The notes under the pieces: model-generated
What the model was told of the DNA's origin: nothing
What the model saw: the letters and a program-made list of their open reading frames with translations, nothing else
Database searches by the model: none
Translations under genes and position numbers: made by a program
In this document: positions 23,461 through 33,110 of the stretch, one piece after another
Layout: every line of letters starts with the position of its first letter
How positions within the stretch are numbered: position 1 is the stretch's first letter
Origin: an uncultured Fretibacterium sp.
Lineage (GTDB): Bacteria; Synergistota; Synergistia; Synergistales; Aminobacteriaceae
DNA length: 47,179 bases
Reading direction: 5' to 3'
Assembly (NCBI GenBank): GCA_947168585.1
Contig: CAMVMK010000014.1
Span: 1-47,179, forward strand

Positions 23461-24768
23461 ATGAATATACAACAGGAAAAAATTTCTTTAATAAACGGCA
23501 AAATTCATACACGCTCTGGAGTTGCCTCGAATATAACTTTTGAAAACGGTTTAATAGTTTCGATTGATGACGAGGCAGGTTTCAGCGGAAAAATTATTGA
23601 TCTTCACGGCAGAACTGTTTTGCCCGCGTTTTGCGACAGCGGCATTAATTTTTTATCATGGGCTGAAAATCAGGAAAGATTAAATCTCTCCGGTGCTCAT
23701 TCAGTCAAAGATTTCAAAGATGCTTTAAGCGCGTTTTTTCAGTCTAAACAAAATCCTTTGCGCGGCTGGTATATCGCTGTAAATCTTCCGGAAGATGTTT
23801 CAATTTCACACGATGATATTGAAGAAGTCATTAACTCGCTTCCGTGTGCCGTTATTGACGCTAAAAATACTCACATAATCTTAAATTCTGCGGCTATGAG
23901 CGAGTTAAATATGCCTCAAGAAACCGTCGAGCCTGAAGAATTTTTCGGACATATTCCCGAACTTTCGAGCGATGAAATTAAATTTTTGTTTGAAACTTAC
24001 TCGCCTAAAATTATTGCACTTGGAATTTCTGAAATTTGGGCGGATTTTTACAACGAAAAAAATTTATGGGGCGTTCTTAATGATGTAATTTATGACAAAT
24101 TAAATTTTAGATTAAGATGCAATTTCGGTTTTGATAATTCAGCTTCATTAAATGAATTTTTAGCTTCAGGTTTAAGAACGGGCGACGGGCTTCCTTTTTG
24201 CAAAATCGGAGGAATTTTAATTAAAGACGCTCTTGATCAGCAGGAACAAAAAAATATGATTTTTTCTGCTCATTTATCGGGCTGTCAAGTTATTACAGAT
24301 AATAATAAATCATGCCTTAATGCCCTCGAAAGAGTTGCAAAAAAAGTTAAAAAAAATTCGCGCCATTTAGTAAAAAATTTCGCCGATTCAAGTCTTGAAC
24401 GAATGAAAATATTAAATTTAGGCGGAATTAGTATCGTAAATCAAAATGAAAATTTCATTCACGAAGCCTTTATGAACGGCGTTGTAAGCTCTATAAGTTC
24501 TGCAGATAATATAACTTCACCGCTTAAAAATATTTCACGTCTTGTTTCAAACGGCTTGAGCGTTGCTGAGGCTTTGAGCGTTTATACTTGGTGCGCTGCA
24601 TGGAACGGGGGCAATGATTTAAGACGCGGCGAGCTTGCTGTCGGTAATGACGCGGATTTAATTGTGCTTGAACAGGATCCGTTTTTAGTAAGACCCGAAG
24701 AAATTTCATTAATTGATATTTCAGCGACATTCACAGCGGGCTGTTCAGTTTATGATGAAAAATTGTAA
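23461..24768 (+). CDS. amidohydrolase-family (YtcJ-like) protein lacking metal ligands
   Basis: 435 residues with the amidohydrolase-3 frame: beta-sandwich start (LINGKIHTRSGV..ITFENGLIVSI), D-LHGRTVLPAFCDSGIN, GWYIAVNLPED, a barrel, and the typical ending LSVAEALSVYTWCAAWNGGND..RRGELAVGNDADLIVLEQDPF. The metal motif DSHxH is DSGIN (about 59-63), and the later His positions (HAIGD, RIEHA) read HLSGCQV and RHLVKNFA. The usual metal-dependent hydrolysis is therefore unlikely. It is shorter than active YtcJ proteins (about 530). The frame is intact and ends shortly before malQ in the same direction, so it seems to be a maintained pseudo-enzyme or binding protein. Confidence 0.72.
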   Translation: MNIQQEKISLINGKIHTRSGVASNITFENGLIVSIDDEAGFSGKIIDLHGRTVLPAFCDSGINFLSWAENQERLNLSGAHSVKDFKDALSAFFQSKQNPLRGWYIAVNLPEDVSISHDDIEEVINSLPCAVIDAKNTHIILNSAAMSELNMPQETVEPEEFFGHIPELSSDEIKFLFETYSPKIIALGISEIWADFYNEKNLWGVLNDVIYDKLNFRLRCNFGFDNSASLNEFLASGLRTGDGLPFCKIGGILIKDALDQQEQKNMIFSAHLSGCQVITDNNKSCLNALERVAKKVKKNSRHLVKNFADSSLERMKILNLGGISIVNQNENFIHEAFMNGVVSSISSADNITSPLKNISRLVSNGLSVAEALSVYTWCAAWNGGNDLRRGELAVGNDADLIVLEQDPFLVRPEEISLIDISATFTAGCSVYDEKL

Positions 24769-24783
24769 AGGAGGAATATTTTT

Positions 24784-26292
24784 ATGAACAAAAGAAGCGC
24801 GGGGATTTTACTGCCGGTTACTGCATTGCCTTCAAAATACGGCATCGGCGATTTCGGGGCGGAGGCTTGGAAATTTGCTGAATTTTTACATGACGCAGGC
24901 CAAAAAATTTGGCAGGTCTTGCCTCTGACGACTATTGACCCTGGCTGCGGAAATTCTCCTTACAGTCCTACATCGGCATTTGCGGGAAATTATTTGTTAG
25001 TAAGTCCGGACGAACTTGTAAAAGAAAATTTGCTTTTGCCCGAAGAACTTAAGAAAATCGCCGCTAAATTTAATTTCGATAAAGAACTTGAAAAAGTAAA
25101 CTACGAGGCAGCACGCGAATTTAAGACCGAAATATTAAACGCCGCTTATAAACGTGCACTAAAAAACAGCAGCGTTAATGAAAAATTTGAAGCGTTCAGA
25201 AAGTCAACGGAATGGCTCAGAGATTTTGCTTTATTCAGCGTAATTAAACAAGTAAACGGCGGAGCGGCTTGGTACGATTGGCCCGAAGACTTGAAGCACA
25301 GAGATCCGGCAGCGTTAAGGAAATTCAGCAAAGAATATTCCAACGAAATAGCGCGGCAGGAATTTTACCAGTTTATATTTTTCACTCAGGCCGCTGAATT
25401 AAGAAAACATCTTAAGAAATTAAATATAGAACTTGTCGGAGATATGCCTCTTTATGTAACGCGCGACTGTGCTGACGTTTGGCAAAATCCCGGACTTTTT
25501 GATTTCGATGAAGAATTAAATCCCGTTACAGTTGCAGGAGTTCCGCCTGATTATTTCAGTGCTACTGGACAGCTTTGGGGCAATCCGACTTACAAATGGG
25601 ACGTTATGGAAAAACAGGGCTTCAAATGGTGGATCGACAGACTTAAAAATCTCTTGAACATGTTCGATAAAGTCAGAATAGATCACTTTAGAGGCTTAAT
25701 AGCTTATTGGGCTGTGCCTTACGGTGAAACAACCGCTCAAAATGGTACATGGATAGATGTTCCTTACGAAAAATTTTTCGCGGCATTAAAAGAAAATTTC
25801 CCGTCAATGCCGTTTTGGGCTGAAAATTTAGGAATCATAACGCCCGATGTCGAAGAGTTACGCAAAAAAATGAATTTACCCGGAATGTTAGTTTTGCATT
25901 TTGCTTTTGGAAATCCCGCCGATAATCCTTATGCGCCTCACAATCATACAAGGGACAGCGTAGTCTACACCGGCACTCACGATAATAATACTTCAAGAGG
26001 CTGGTTTGAAAACGACGCGACTGACGAAGAAATTAAAAATTTTTCGTCTTATGTCGGCCGCGATATTATTGACGGATATATTTTCACGAGTGAAGTTACA
26101 AGGCTCGCTTTGAGTTCCGTTGCTGATACAGCTATAGTTCCTATGCAGGATTATTTGAAACTCGGAACTGAAAGCCGTACTAATATACCTTCAACACCGT
26201 CAGGAAATTGGGCTTGGAAAATGCAGGCTGATGCTGTTACTGAAGGTCTTGCAGACAGAATGAAAGCAGCGTGCAGACTTTACGGGCGATGA
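24784..26292 (+). CDS. malQ: 4-alpha-glucanotransferase (amylomaltase)
   Basis: 502 residues, GH77. N-terminus RSAGILLPVTALPSKYGIGDFG; catalytic motifs KVRIDHFRGL (nucleophile Asp), FWAENLGIITPDV (acid/base Glu) and YTGTHDNNT (transition-state Asp). It disproportionates maltodextrins in glycogen or maltose use. The ribosome site is AAAGGAGG. Its last 13 bp overlap the 3' end of the convergent dnaG. Confidence 0.96.
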   Translation: MNKRSAGILLPVTALPSKYGIGDFGAEAWKFAEFLHDAGQKIWQVLPLTTIDPGCGNSPYSPTSAFAGNYLLVSPDELVKENLLLPEELKKIAAKFNFDKELEKVNYEAAREFKTEILNAAYKRALKNSSVNEKFEAFRKSTEWLRDFALFSVIKQVNGGAAWYDWPEDLKHRDPAALRKFSKEYSNEIARQEFYQFIFFTQAAELRKHLKKLNIELVGDMPLYVTRDCADVWQNPGLFDFDEELNPVTVAGVPPDYFSATGQLWGNPTYKWDVMEKQGFKWWIDRLKNLLNMFDKVRIDHFRGLIAYWAVPYGETTAQNGTWIDVPYEKFFAALKENFPSMPFWAENLGIITPDVEELRKKMNLPGMLVLHFAFGNPADNPYAPHNHTRDSVVYTGTHDNNTSRGWFENDATDEEIKNFSSYVGRDIIDGYIFTSEVTRLALSSVADTAIVPMQDYLKLGTESRTNIPSTPSGNWAWKMQADAVTEGLADRMKAACRLYGR

Positions 26293-28010
26293 GGAATTTG
26301 AGAATTTTTAAGGGCTTTTTCGAGCTGTAATTTTTGAAGCAATAATAAATCTTCGGGCGAGGCTTTATTTTGCTGTAATTTAATTTGAAGTTCGGCGATT
26401 TTTCTTTTTATAGATTTAGATTTAATAATGCTGTAAAGAGACTGCCATTTGTCATTAATATTTTTGCCTTCAAGAGAACGTGAAAATTCTTCGCCGCGCT
26501 TAATAAAAGCAGTTTTATCAGTGTCGCCCGTCGAAAGCCATAACGAATAAAGAGTGTCCGGGTTTTCCGATAAAATTGATAAAGCTGTATCTTGTGCAAG
26601 TTCATTTGAAAGGATTTCACACGCTTCTGAAGGCTCAATGCTTAAACGGCACTCCGGATAATTAAAAAGCATTGCGCAAAATCCGGCTTCTAAAATGTCG
26701 GATGAGTTTTTGCGCGTAAAAATTTCGTCTTTAATGACCGTGTTAATTTTAGTATTATTATTTTTATTTTCTCCGAGTAAAATTTTATCGATTTCTGTCG
26801 GCGGTATCATCGTCAATTCGCTAAGCTGTGAACGGTACGGCAGAATTTCATTTATATTAAGACGCGATAAATTTTCAAATAATTCTTTAACTGCAGATTT
26901 TCGGGTTTCATTTTTTTTCAGCACAGGCTCAAGAGTTTTAATCTGATGCAGGACTAAAGGCTCGGCGTTTGAAATTGCTTTTTCAAATTCTTCGGGAGGA
27001 TTTGAACTCAAAAATTCGTCTGGGTCTTTGCCTTCGGGAATTTTTACGACTTGAACATCAAGCCCGTGTTCCTGCAGAATATACATTCCGCGTAAAATAG
27101 CGTTTTGTCCGGCCGTGTCGCTGTCGTAGCAGATATAACAGCGTGATGAAAATCTCGATAATAATTCCGCCTGTTCCGCCGTCAATGATGTCCCAAGAGA
27201 CGCAACTGTCTCGCAAAATCCGCATTTATGAAGCCTCAAAGCGTCCATATAACCCTCAACTAAAATCGAGCGTTTTTTTTCGCGTATAAATTTTTTAGCT
27301 TCGTTCAGCAAATATAAATTTTTTCGTTTGCTGTAAATTTCGCCTTCGGGACTGTTGATATATTTTGCCCCCTCTCCGTCTATTAAACGTCCTCCGAATG
27401 CTATAACTCTTCCGGCTATATCTTTGACGGGAAAAATTAAACGGCCCCGAAATCTGTCGTAAAGTCCGCGCGAGCCCTGCAAAGCTAATCCGGAATTTAA
27501 TAATTGATTATCTTTAACGCCTGTTCTTCTTAAATAATTAATTAAATTGTCCCAAGAGTTTAAGCTGTAACCGAGCGAAAATTTCGTAATGTCGTCAGCG
27601 TTCATGTTCCGTCTTTGCATATAGGCGCGGGCAGCTGAACCCTGAACGCCCGTTAAATTTGCCGTAAAAAATTTTGCGGCAATGTCTAAAATTTCATAGA
27701 GAGATTTTTCATTGCGGTTTTTATTTTCGTTACGGGAAATTTTTATTCCTGCACGGTCAGCTAAGAGTTCGAGAGCTTCCTGAAAACTCAAGCCCTCAGT
27801 TTTCATTACGAACGTGAAAATATCTCCGGCGGCCTGACAGCCGAAGCAATAATAAGACTGTGTGTCCGTGAAGACGTGAAATGACGGCGTTTTTTCTTCA
27901 TGGAACGGACATAAACCCACGAAGCCGCGCCCGCTGCGTTTCAGTCTTACACGCTCGCCGATAATATCCGCAATATCGAGAGCATTTTTAATCTCGTCAT
28001 ATATTTTCAT
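26280..28010 (-). CDS. dnaG: DNA primase
   Basis: 576 residues from ATG 28008-28010 (MKIYDEIKNALDIADIIGERV); the longer frame upstream does not resemble DnaG. The zinc-binding domain has CPFHEEKTPSF and YYCFGCQAAGD (CHC2), then the core with RFRGRLIFPVKD, the TOPRIM site LVEGYMDALRLH and CYDSDTAGQNA, and a helicase-binding C-terminus. No convincing Shine-Dalgarno precedes the ATG. It is not joined to rpoD or rpsU here. The 3' end overlaps malQ convergently. Confidence 0.95.
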   Translation of the reverse strand: MKIYDEIKNALDIADIIGERVRLKRSGRGFVGLCPFHEEKTPSFHVFTDTQSYYCFGCQAAGDIFTFVMKTEGLSFQEALELLADRAGIKISRNENKNRNEKSLYEILDIAAKFFTANLTGVQGSAARAYMQRRNMNADDITKFSLGYSLNSWDNLINYLRRTGVKDNQLLNSGLALQGSRGLYDRFRGRLIFPVKDIAGRVIAFGGRLIDGEGAKYINSPEGEIYSKRKNLYLLNEAKKFIREKKRSILVEGYMDALRLHKCGFCETVASLGTSLTAEQAELLSRFSSRCYICYDSDTAGQNAILRGMYILQEHGLDVQVVKIPEGKDPDEFLSSNPPEEFEKAISNAEPLVLHQIKTLEPVLKKNETRKSAVKELFENLSRLNINEILPYRSQLSELTMIPPTEIDKILLGENKNNNTKINTVIKDEIFTRKNSSDILEAGFCAMLFNYPECRLSIEPSEACEILSNELAQDTALSILSENPDTLYSLWLSTGDTDKTAFIKRGEEFSRSLEGKNINDKWQSLYSIIKSKSIKRKIAELQIKLQQNKASPEDLLLLQKLQLEKALKNSQIPHRP

Positions 28011-28062
28011 AGTTATATTATAATAAGTTACAAAAAATATTTTTCCGGGAGATATTAATAAA

Positions 28063-28800
28063 ATGAAGATTAAACAAAAATTTTTACTCGCGTTAATGAT
28101 TTCGATTTTCATGCTGCCCTGCATGGCCTGCGCTGACGAGGTTGAAGACCTTTTGAATTTTTACGTAAAGAAATTTACGCCCGAAAAAGCTACGCTCATA
28201 ATTGCAGACAAGCCCGATGCTACAGGTTTATTCACTGAAATTTATATGGACTTGAAGGGCGTTGTGATTGAAAAGCTGAGATTAAGTTCTCTTACCGTAA
28301 ATATGCGCGGAGTTCAGTTCAACGAGCCTTCAGAATGGTCAAAAGGCAATGTCGAGTGCAAGGACGCTATTTCAGTTTTAGCTACGGCGACTTTATTAGA
28401 GAACGACATTAATAAGTCAATCTCAGATAAAAATTTCGGCCAAAATGACGAGCATTGGCACGACCTGAACATGAAAATTTCGCCTAAGGGTCTCAGCGGA
28501 CGTGGATATTATAAATATTCGTTCCTTGATATTCTGCTCGAAATCGACAGCAAATTAAAAATCGTTCAAGGCAAAGAATTATGGCTCGATAATCCTTTCG
28601 TAAAAGTTAATAAGTTAGACGTTCCCGACTACGTTACGAATAAAGCCCTGAAAAAAATACAGCCTCTTGTTAATTTAAGAGAGTTTCCTCTGCCTTTGAC
28701 GCTTCACAAAGTCGTTTTGAAAAACGGGCAGGCAACTTTATCATCAAGGACTTTGCCTAAGGCTTTGAAGGGCGGAATTAAATACACTTACTCGAAATAA
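28063..28800 (+). CDS. exported DUF2993 (LmeA-like) protein
   Basis: 245 residues with a signal peptide (1-24, ending CADEVED). The body fits DUF2993: IYMDLKGVVIEKLRLSSLTVNMRGVQFN, DLNMKISPKGLSGRGYYKY, and a C-terminal ITLHKVVLKNGQATLSSR-like strand. Related LmeA proteins bind phospholipid in the cell envelope; the function here is not shown. Divergent from dnaG (52-bp gap) and followed after 25 bp by the DUF4153 gene in the same direction. Confidence 0.72.
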   Translation: MKIKQKFLLALMISIFMLPCMACADEVEDLLNFYVKKFTPEKATLIIADKPDATGLFTEIYMDLKGVVIEKLRLSSLTVNMRGVQFNEPSEWSKGNVECKDAISVLATATLLENDINKSISDKNFGQNDEHWHDLNMKISPKGLSGRGYYKYSFLDILLEIDSKLKIVQGKELWLDNPFVKVNKLDVPDYVTNKALKKIQPLVNLREFPLPLTLHKVVLKNGQATLSSRTLPKALKGGIKYTYSK

Positions 28801-28825
28801 AAATTAAAAATTAAATTTTTTCATC

Positions 28826-30532
28826 ATGAACAACATTGATAAAAAACGTTATATCTGGGTAATAATTTCGGCGATAATTCAAGGCTTGCTGCTTGCAGTT
28901 TATGCCGTATCTTTTACAGGTCCTATGAAATTTGCGCCGATGACGGTGATTTTTTTAGTTCCGTTTGTCTTTTGGCTCTCGCAGGAACATTGGGGGCGCA
29001 GACTTGTTAATCTGCTTTTCGGTTTGACTGCGGTTTTATTAATATTCTGGCTTTATCGTTTATGGTCGTGGTATTCGCCTGCTGTCGGAAATTTTGAAGT
29101 TATGCCGTCGCAAAAATCTGATTTAATCCGGGTCAGCATGACGGTATTTTTATTAATTCCGTTCTTTCAGTGCCGTATAGCCGCGTGGAGCTGGAAATTT
29201 CCTTACAGCGAGATATTTTTTCAGTTCTGCAGAAATTTATTTTTGCTGTTTCAGGCTTCAATAGTTATTGCTGTCTTTTGGGGCCTGCTTGTTACGGCGG
29301 GATTATTATTTGATATTGTCGGACTTCCTGAAGTTCCGTTCGTAATTTTTAATCCGTTAATTTCAGTTCCGCTGTCGAGCATAACGATAGCAATTTCGAT
29401 TTCAGTTGCTATTAAACACCCGGGCATAGACAGCTTAGGGCGGTGGGTTTTGTCGGTTTTAGCGTGGCTTCTGCCGTTTTTCTCTGTTCTTTCGGTAATG
29501 TTTTTATTATGTCTGCCTTATTCCGGCTTAAAAACTTTATGGAGCACAGGCCAGGCGAGTACTTTAATGCTCTTGCTGCAGGTTGGAACATTAATTTTAA
29601 CTAACGCCGCGTGGCTCGATGGAACTAAATCGGTTTTTAGAACTCCTTTCTTAAATTTATTAGCTAAAATTTCGCTGCTCTGCCTTCCGTTTTATTTTGT
29701 TTTATGCGTTTACTCAGTCGGTTTAAGAATTCAGCAGTACGGACTTTCAACGGACAGAATTCACGCTATGTTTTTAGTTATAGTTACGGGATTTTGGGGA
29801 TTAGGTTATGCCGGAGCAGTTTTATTAAGAAAGTGGCCGTCAGCTATAGGCCGTGTTAATATGGCTTCGGTTTTATTTATGGCAGTTATCGTTACATTAA
29901 TGAATTCGCCTATCCTTGACCCTTATAGACTCGCGGCTTTTAATCAGGCTCAAAGACTTCAAAATAACGAAATTTTGCCCGATGAATTTGATTATATTTA
30001 CACAAGATTTCATTTAGGACGGTACGGGAATCAAGTTTTAGAGGCTCTTGCCAGAGACGGCTCCGAAGAAGTTAAAAAAGGCGTTGCTTCTGCTATGGCT
30101 GTGAACGCTTCGGAATATGCAGTTTATTTATTGAATAACATTCCGCCGGAGTCAATAAGGCGCGAAATAATTTCAGCGGCAAAAGTCTTGCCTGAAGGCT
30201 CGAAACTTCCCGAAGAATATATAGATTATTTCGTTGAAGAATGGGGCGGAAATTCGGGGACTTTTCAAAATATCGAAACCTCAAACGAAATTCTTTTCAT
30301 GTTCGCAAACGTTGAACGCGGAGAGGGCAACAGCGATTTAATTTTATTCACGCAGAACTCCGGAACGGTCTATAAAATTAATAATGAAAATTCTTCGATT
30401 AAGCCGGAATTTTTAGGATTTGTGAACGGATTTTTTGAACCTTCTGAAATATCTTCGCAGGAATTTTCGACCTCAGAACCTGAATTTTTAGATATTAAAA
30501 TCGGCGGAGAAACTTATCAAATATTAAAATAA
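28826..30532 (+). CDS. DUF4153 integral membrane protein
   Basis: 568 residues. The N-terminal 370 contain about ten membrane helices (for example VIISAIIQGLLLAVYAVSF and VIAVFWGLLVTAGLLFDIV). The segment GYAGAVLLRKWPSAIGRVNMASV and PILDPYRLAAFNQAQRL is typical of DUF4153. A soluble C-terminal part (about 380-568) is probably exposed at one membrane face. Function unknown. It lies 25 bp after the DUF2993 gene, so the two may act together in the envelope. Confidence 0.82.
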   Translation: MNNIDKKRYIWVIISAIIQGLLLAVYAVSFTGPMKFAPMTVIFLVPFVFWLSQEHWGRRLVNLLFGLTAVLLIFWLYRLWSWYSPAVGNFEVMPSQKSDLIRVSMTVFLLIPFFQCRIAAWSWKFPYSEIFFQFCRNLFLLFQASIVIAVFWGLLVTAGLLFDIVGLPEVPFVIFNPLISVPLSSITIAISISVAIKHPGIDSLGRWVLSVLAWLLPFFSVLSVMFLLCLPYSGLKTLWSTGQASTLMLLLQVGTLILTNAAWLDGTKSVFRTPFLNLLAKISLLCLPFYFVLCVYSVGLRIQQYGLSTDRIHAMFLVIVTGFWGLGYAGAVLLRKWPSAIGRVNMASVLFMAVIVTLMNSPILDPYRLAAFNQAQRLQNNEILPDEFDYIYTRFHLGRYGNQVLEALARDGSEEVKKGVASAMAVNASEYAVYLLNNIPPESIRREIISAAKVLPEGSKLPEEYIDYFVEEWGGNSGTFQNIETSNEILFMFANVERGEGNSDLILFTQNSGTVYKINNENSSIKPEFLGFVNGFFEPSEISSQEFSTSEPEFLDIKIGGETYQILK

Positions 30533-30639
30533 ATTAGAGGGTTAAGTAAATCCGAATTATAAGCCGACTCTTGACAGTCTTAAAAAATTAAAATCAGCTT
30601 CAAATTCCAAGAAACGCAGAAAATAAAGAAATAAATAAT

Positions 30640-30680
30640 TAATAAAAAAAGTTCCCGGATTTAAGTCCGGGATTTTTATT
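30640..30680. terminator. bidirectional terminator between DUF4153 and glmM
   Basis: Stem TCCCGGA-TTTAAG-TCCGGGA (30653-30672). Plus strand continues TTTTTATTT; minus strand continues ACTTTTTTTATT. It serves the convergent genes on both sides. The rest of 30533-30640 holds no gene with a proper start. Confidence 0.85.
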
Positions 30681-32014
30681 TAGCAGAATTTTTCAAGTTC
30701 TGCAGCTAAAATATTTGAAATTTCTTCAACTTTGTTTTTTTCGGGAGCTTCAACTAAAATTCTAAGCAGCGGCTCAGTGCCTGAAGTCCGGACGAAAATT
30801 CTGCCGCCGGAAATTTCAGCTTCATATTTACTTACAATTTTATTAACTGCTTCAATGTCAACAAGATCACGGGATTTTTTCAGAGCTAAATTCGTAAGTT
30901 TTTGAGGATAACGCCCAAACCTGTCGACTAAATCCGAAATATTTTCGCCTAAATCTTTAACAGCGTTCAAAAATAAAACTGCCGTGCAGAGCCCGTCGCC
31001 CGTGCCTGTGAACTCGCTCGCTATAATATGCCCGGATTGTTCGCCGCCGAGACCTGCATTATTTTCGCGCATAGTTTCAAGGACGTATCTATCACCGACA
31101 GGGCAGCGCAGAGTTTTAATGCCGTCCTTTTTCAAATGAGCTTCGAGAGCCATGCTGCTCATCACTGTAACAACGACTTTATCACTACCCGGAGCGTTGC
31201 GTTTTTTTAGCCAGCGTCCAAGCACCCATAAAATAATATCTCCGTCGATGATCCGGCCTTTGTTGTCGCAGATTAAAACTCTGTCAGCATCGCCGTCAAA
31301 AGCAAAACCCAAAGACATTTTATTTTTTACGACATAATCAGTTAAATTTTCCATGTGCATAACGCCGCAATTTTTATTAATATTACGTCCGTCAAATTCA
31401 CGTGAAATTATTGCGGTGTTCAAAGCTGAAAATTTTGTTTTTTCGACTAAAACCGGCACGCTCATGGCCGAAGCTCCGCAGGCACAGTCGAAAACGACAT
31501 TATTAATTACGCTGTCATCATCTAAATAGCTTGCAATATGTTCAGCGTAATTTTTTACTAAGTCGGGACGTTGATGAATTTGCCCGATATTATCTTGAGA
31601 ATTATTATTATTTTCCGAGAATAATAATTTTTCAATAGCAAGTTCTTCATCGTCTGAAAGTTTACAGCCGTCAGAGCCTAAAAATTTTATTCCGTTATAT
31701 TCCGCAGGATTATGAGACGCGCTGATAACTGCTCCTCCGTCAGCTTTTAATTCTTTTACAGCAAAACTTACGCCCGGAGTCGGAATTATTCCAGCTGAAA
31801 AAACTTCCGCTCCCTCTGATGTCATTCCCGCGCTCAAAGCCCCTTCGAGCATAGAGCCGCTTAAACGTGTATCGAGGCCGATGACAATTTTTTTACCGTG
31901 ATTAAATTTTATAAATGCCCGTCCTAATCTTAAAGCTAATTCGGGTGTCATGTTGCCGGTGTTAGCTAAATCTCTAACGCCGTCAGTTCCAAAATATTTT
32001 CGTTGTACTGACAA
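30680..32014 (-). CDS. glmM: phosphoglucosamine mutase
   Basis: 444 residues: KYFGTDGVRDLAN at the N-terminus, the phosphoserine loop VISASHNPAEYNG, metal loop FAFDGDADRVLI, sugar loop GGEQSGHII and phosphate-binding RTSGTEPLLRILVE. It converts glucosamine-6-phosphate to glucosamine-1-phosphate for peptidoglycan and lipopolysaccharide. It lies 13 bp downstream of the csgG remnant on the same strand. Confidence 0.96.
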   Translation of the reverse strand: MSVQRKYFGTDGVRDLANTGNMTPELALRLGRAFIKFNHGKKIVIGLDTRLSGSMLEGALSAGMTSEGAEVFSAGIIPTPGVSFAVKELKADGGAVISASHNPAEYNGIKFLGSDGCKLSDDEELAIEKLLFSENNNNSQDNIGQIHQRPDLVKNYAEHIASYLDDDSVINNVVFDCACGASAMSVPVLVEKTKFSALNTAIISREFDGRNINKNCGVMHMENLTDYVVKNKMSLGFAFDGDADRVLICDNKGRIIDGDIILWVLGRWLKKRNAPGSDKVVVTVMSSMALEAHLKKDGIKTLRCPVGDRYVLETMRENNAGLGGEQSGHIIASEFTGTGDGLCTAVLFLNAVKDLGENISDLVDRFGRYPQKLTNLALKKSRDLVDIEAVNKIVSKYEAEISGGRIFVRTSGTEPLLRILVEAPEKNKVEEISNILAAELEKFC

Positions 32015-32027
32015 ATTTTACACTCCT

Positions 32028-32671
32028 TTAATCGTTCCAGTCATATTGATTCATTTCGTTGACGTGTTTAATTACTGCATCGCGTGTTGCCGCCGCTAAA
32101 ATTCCGCCGTAACTTGCTTGGCCGCCGCCTATAAAAAATCCTTTGTAAGCTGCTCCTGCTCCTGCGAGTTCTCTTTTTGCGCTGCCCTGCTCGCTGTTTA
32201 CGTAAACTAATTCGCCGGTAGTGTTGTCGATTATTCTAATATCGAGAGTAACATAAGCCGTTTTAGCTGCTGCCGCTCCTCCGGCTGCTAAAAAACCTGC
32301 CGCGCCGCCTTTTACATTATAGTGATAAAGTGTAACCGCTCCGGTTAAAGTATATTCAGCTCCTTTTAACTTTCCGGCTTTGTGGGCTGTCGATTGATCC
32401 ACGAGCCCGGACTGTCCGAGACGAATTTCGTCCGCAAGATAATCAAGTTTTTCACGTTCAAGAAGATTAAAAATCCCTGCGTTTCCTAATTCCGTTGTGA
32501 ACATATCCGTAATTGCTTCTGTCGGGATACGGGTATCCGTCTTATTCGTAAACGGCTTTACGGTAAGGCGGGGAAGCTGGTTAAATTTTGCTTCGGCTTT
32601 GCGAATGAAGCTGACGAAATTGACACGATTAAAAGTGCTAAAAGAAAAATTGCGAAAAATTTGCGCTTCAT
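32028..32671 (-). pseudogene. csgG: CsgG-family outer-membrane protein gene broken by a frameshift
   Basis: The downstream frame (from 32504, 158 residues) has CsgG traits: MFTTELGNAGIFNLLEREKLD, then EIRLGQSGLVDQST, AEYTLTGAVTLYHY, and VTLDIRIIDNTTGELVYVNSE. It starts in mid-domain. The expected preceding part LPRLTVKPFTNKTD is in the same frame further upstream, but its signal peptide (MKRKFFAIFLLALLIV then SASFAKPKQN) lies in another frame from ATG 32669-32671 and ends at a stop at 32558-32560. A single indel near 32575-32605 has split the gene. CsgG-type proteins form outer-membrane export channels, so this points to a diderm envelope. Confidence 0.75.
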
Positions 32672-32707
32672 GAAAAAATCCTCCGAATTAAATTATTTTA
32701 TAAAAAA

Positions 32708-32914
32708 TTAAAACATTTGCGCTAAACTCTCTTCAACTGCGTAGTTTATTGCGTTCTGCTGGGCTTCTTCAGTCGACAAGGCCTTTTTCTTTTTGAGTAA
32801 CGACAGATTTAGTCTGCCCTGTAGTTTTATCTGTTTAGACAAAATCAGCATAAGCCGGCAATATAAAAATAGAAATTAAAAAGAAAAAACAAGCAGAAAA
32901 CGAGAAAATTTCAT
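32708..32914 (-). pseudogene. decayed gene for a small exported protein
   Basis: From ATG 32912-32914 the frame begins MKFSRFLLVFSF and stops. A second frame continues the signal peptide (FLISIFILPAYADFV, stop). A third encodes DKTTGQTKSVVTQKEKGLVD, and a fourth segment STEEAQQNAINYAVEESLAQMF ends at 32708-32710. Put together this is one protein of about 68 residues with a signal peptide, interrupted by two or three indels. It is 36 bp upstream of the broken csgG on the same strand, so the whole small operon appears to be decaying. Confidence 0.6.
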
Positions 32915-33024
32915 ATAAAAACCTTCCTGTCTGAAATAAAATCAATGAAAAATTTTAACATGTATTTATATAATTAAACAAATTTAATTTTCACGCCGAT
33001 ATATTAACCAGCAGCGAAAAAATA

Positions 33025-33090
33025 GTGAGGAGTTAGGAGTGAGGAGTGAGGAGTTAAAATCCCTAATCTCTAATCCCTAATCCCTAATTA
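33025..33090 (+). repeat. longest TCCTAAC-family repeat array
   Basis: GTGAGGAGTTAGGAGTGAGG units (33025-33054) then a related variant ATCCCTAATCTCTAATCCCTA (33060-33088), upstream of fliS. Two heptamer types with opposite strand bias are joined. The rest of 32915-33024 is AT-rich without a gene. Confidence 0.65.
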
Positions 33091-33110
33091 AAAAATATGG
33101 GGGTCATTAA

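Noticed and set aside
28011-28124. 38-residue N-terminal extension of dnaG
   Set aside because: The extension does not resemble DnaG, overlaps the divergent DUF2993 gene, and the ATG at 28010 gives the family N-terminus.
30545-30626. Lys-rich small frame (NYKPTLDSLKKLKSASNSKK) after the DUF4153 gene
   Set aside because: Only GTA is available as a start behind a GAGGG; no ATG, GTG or TTG in frame. It may be a decayed or unannotated tail but cannot be supported.
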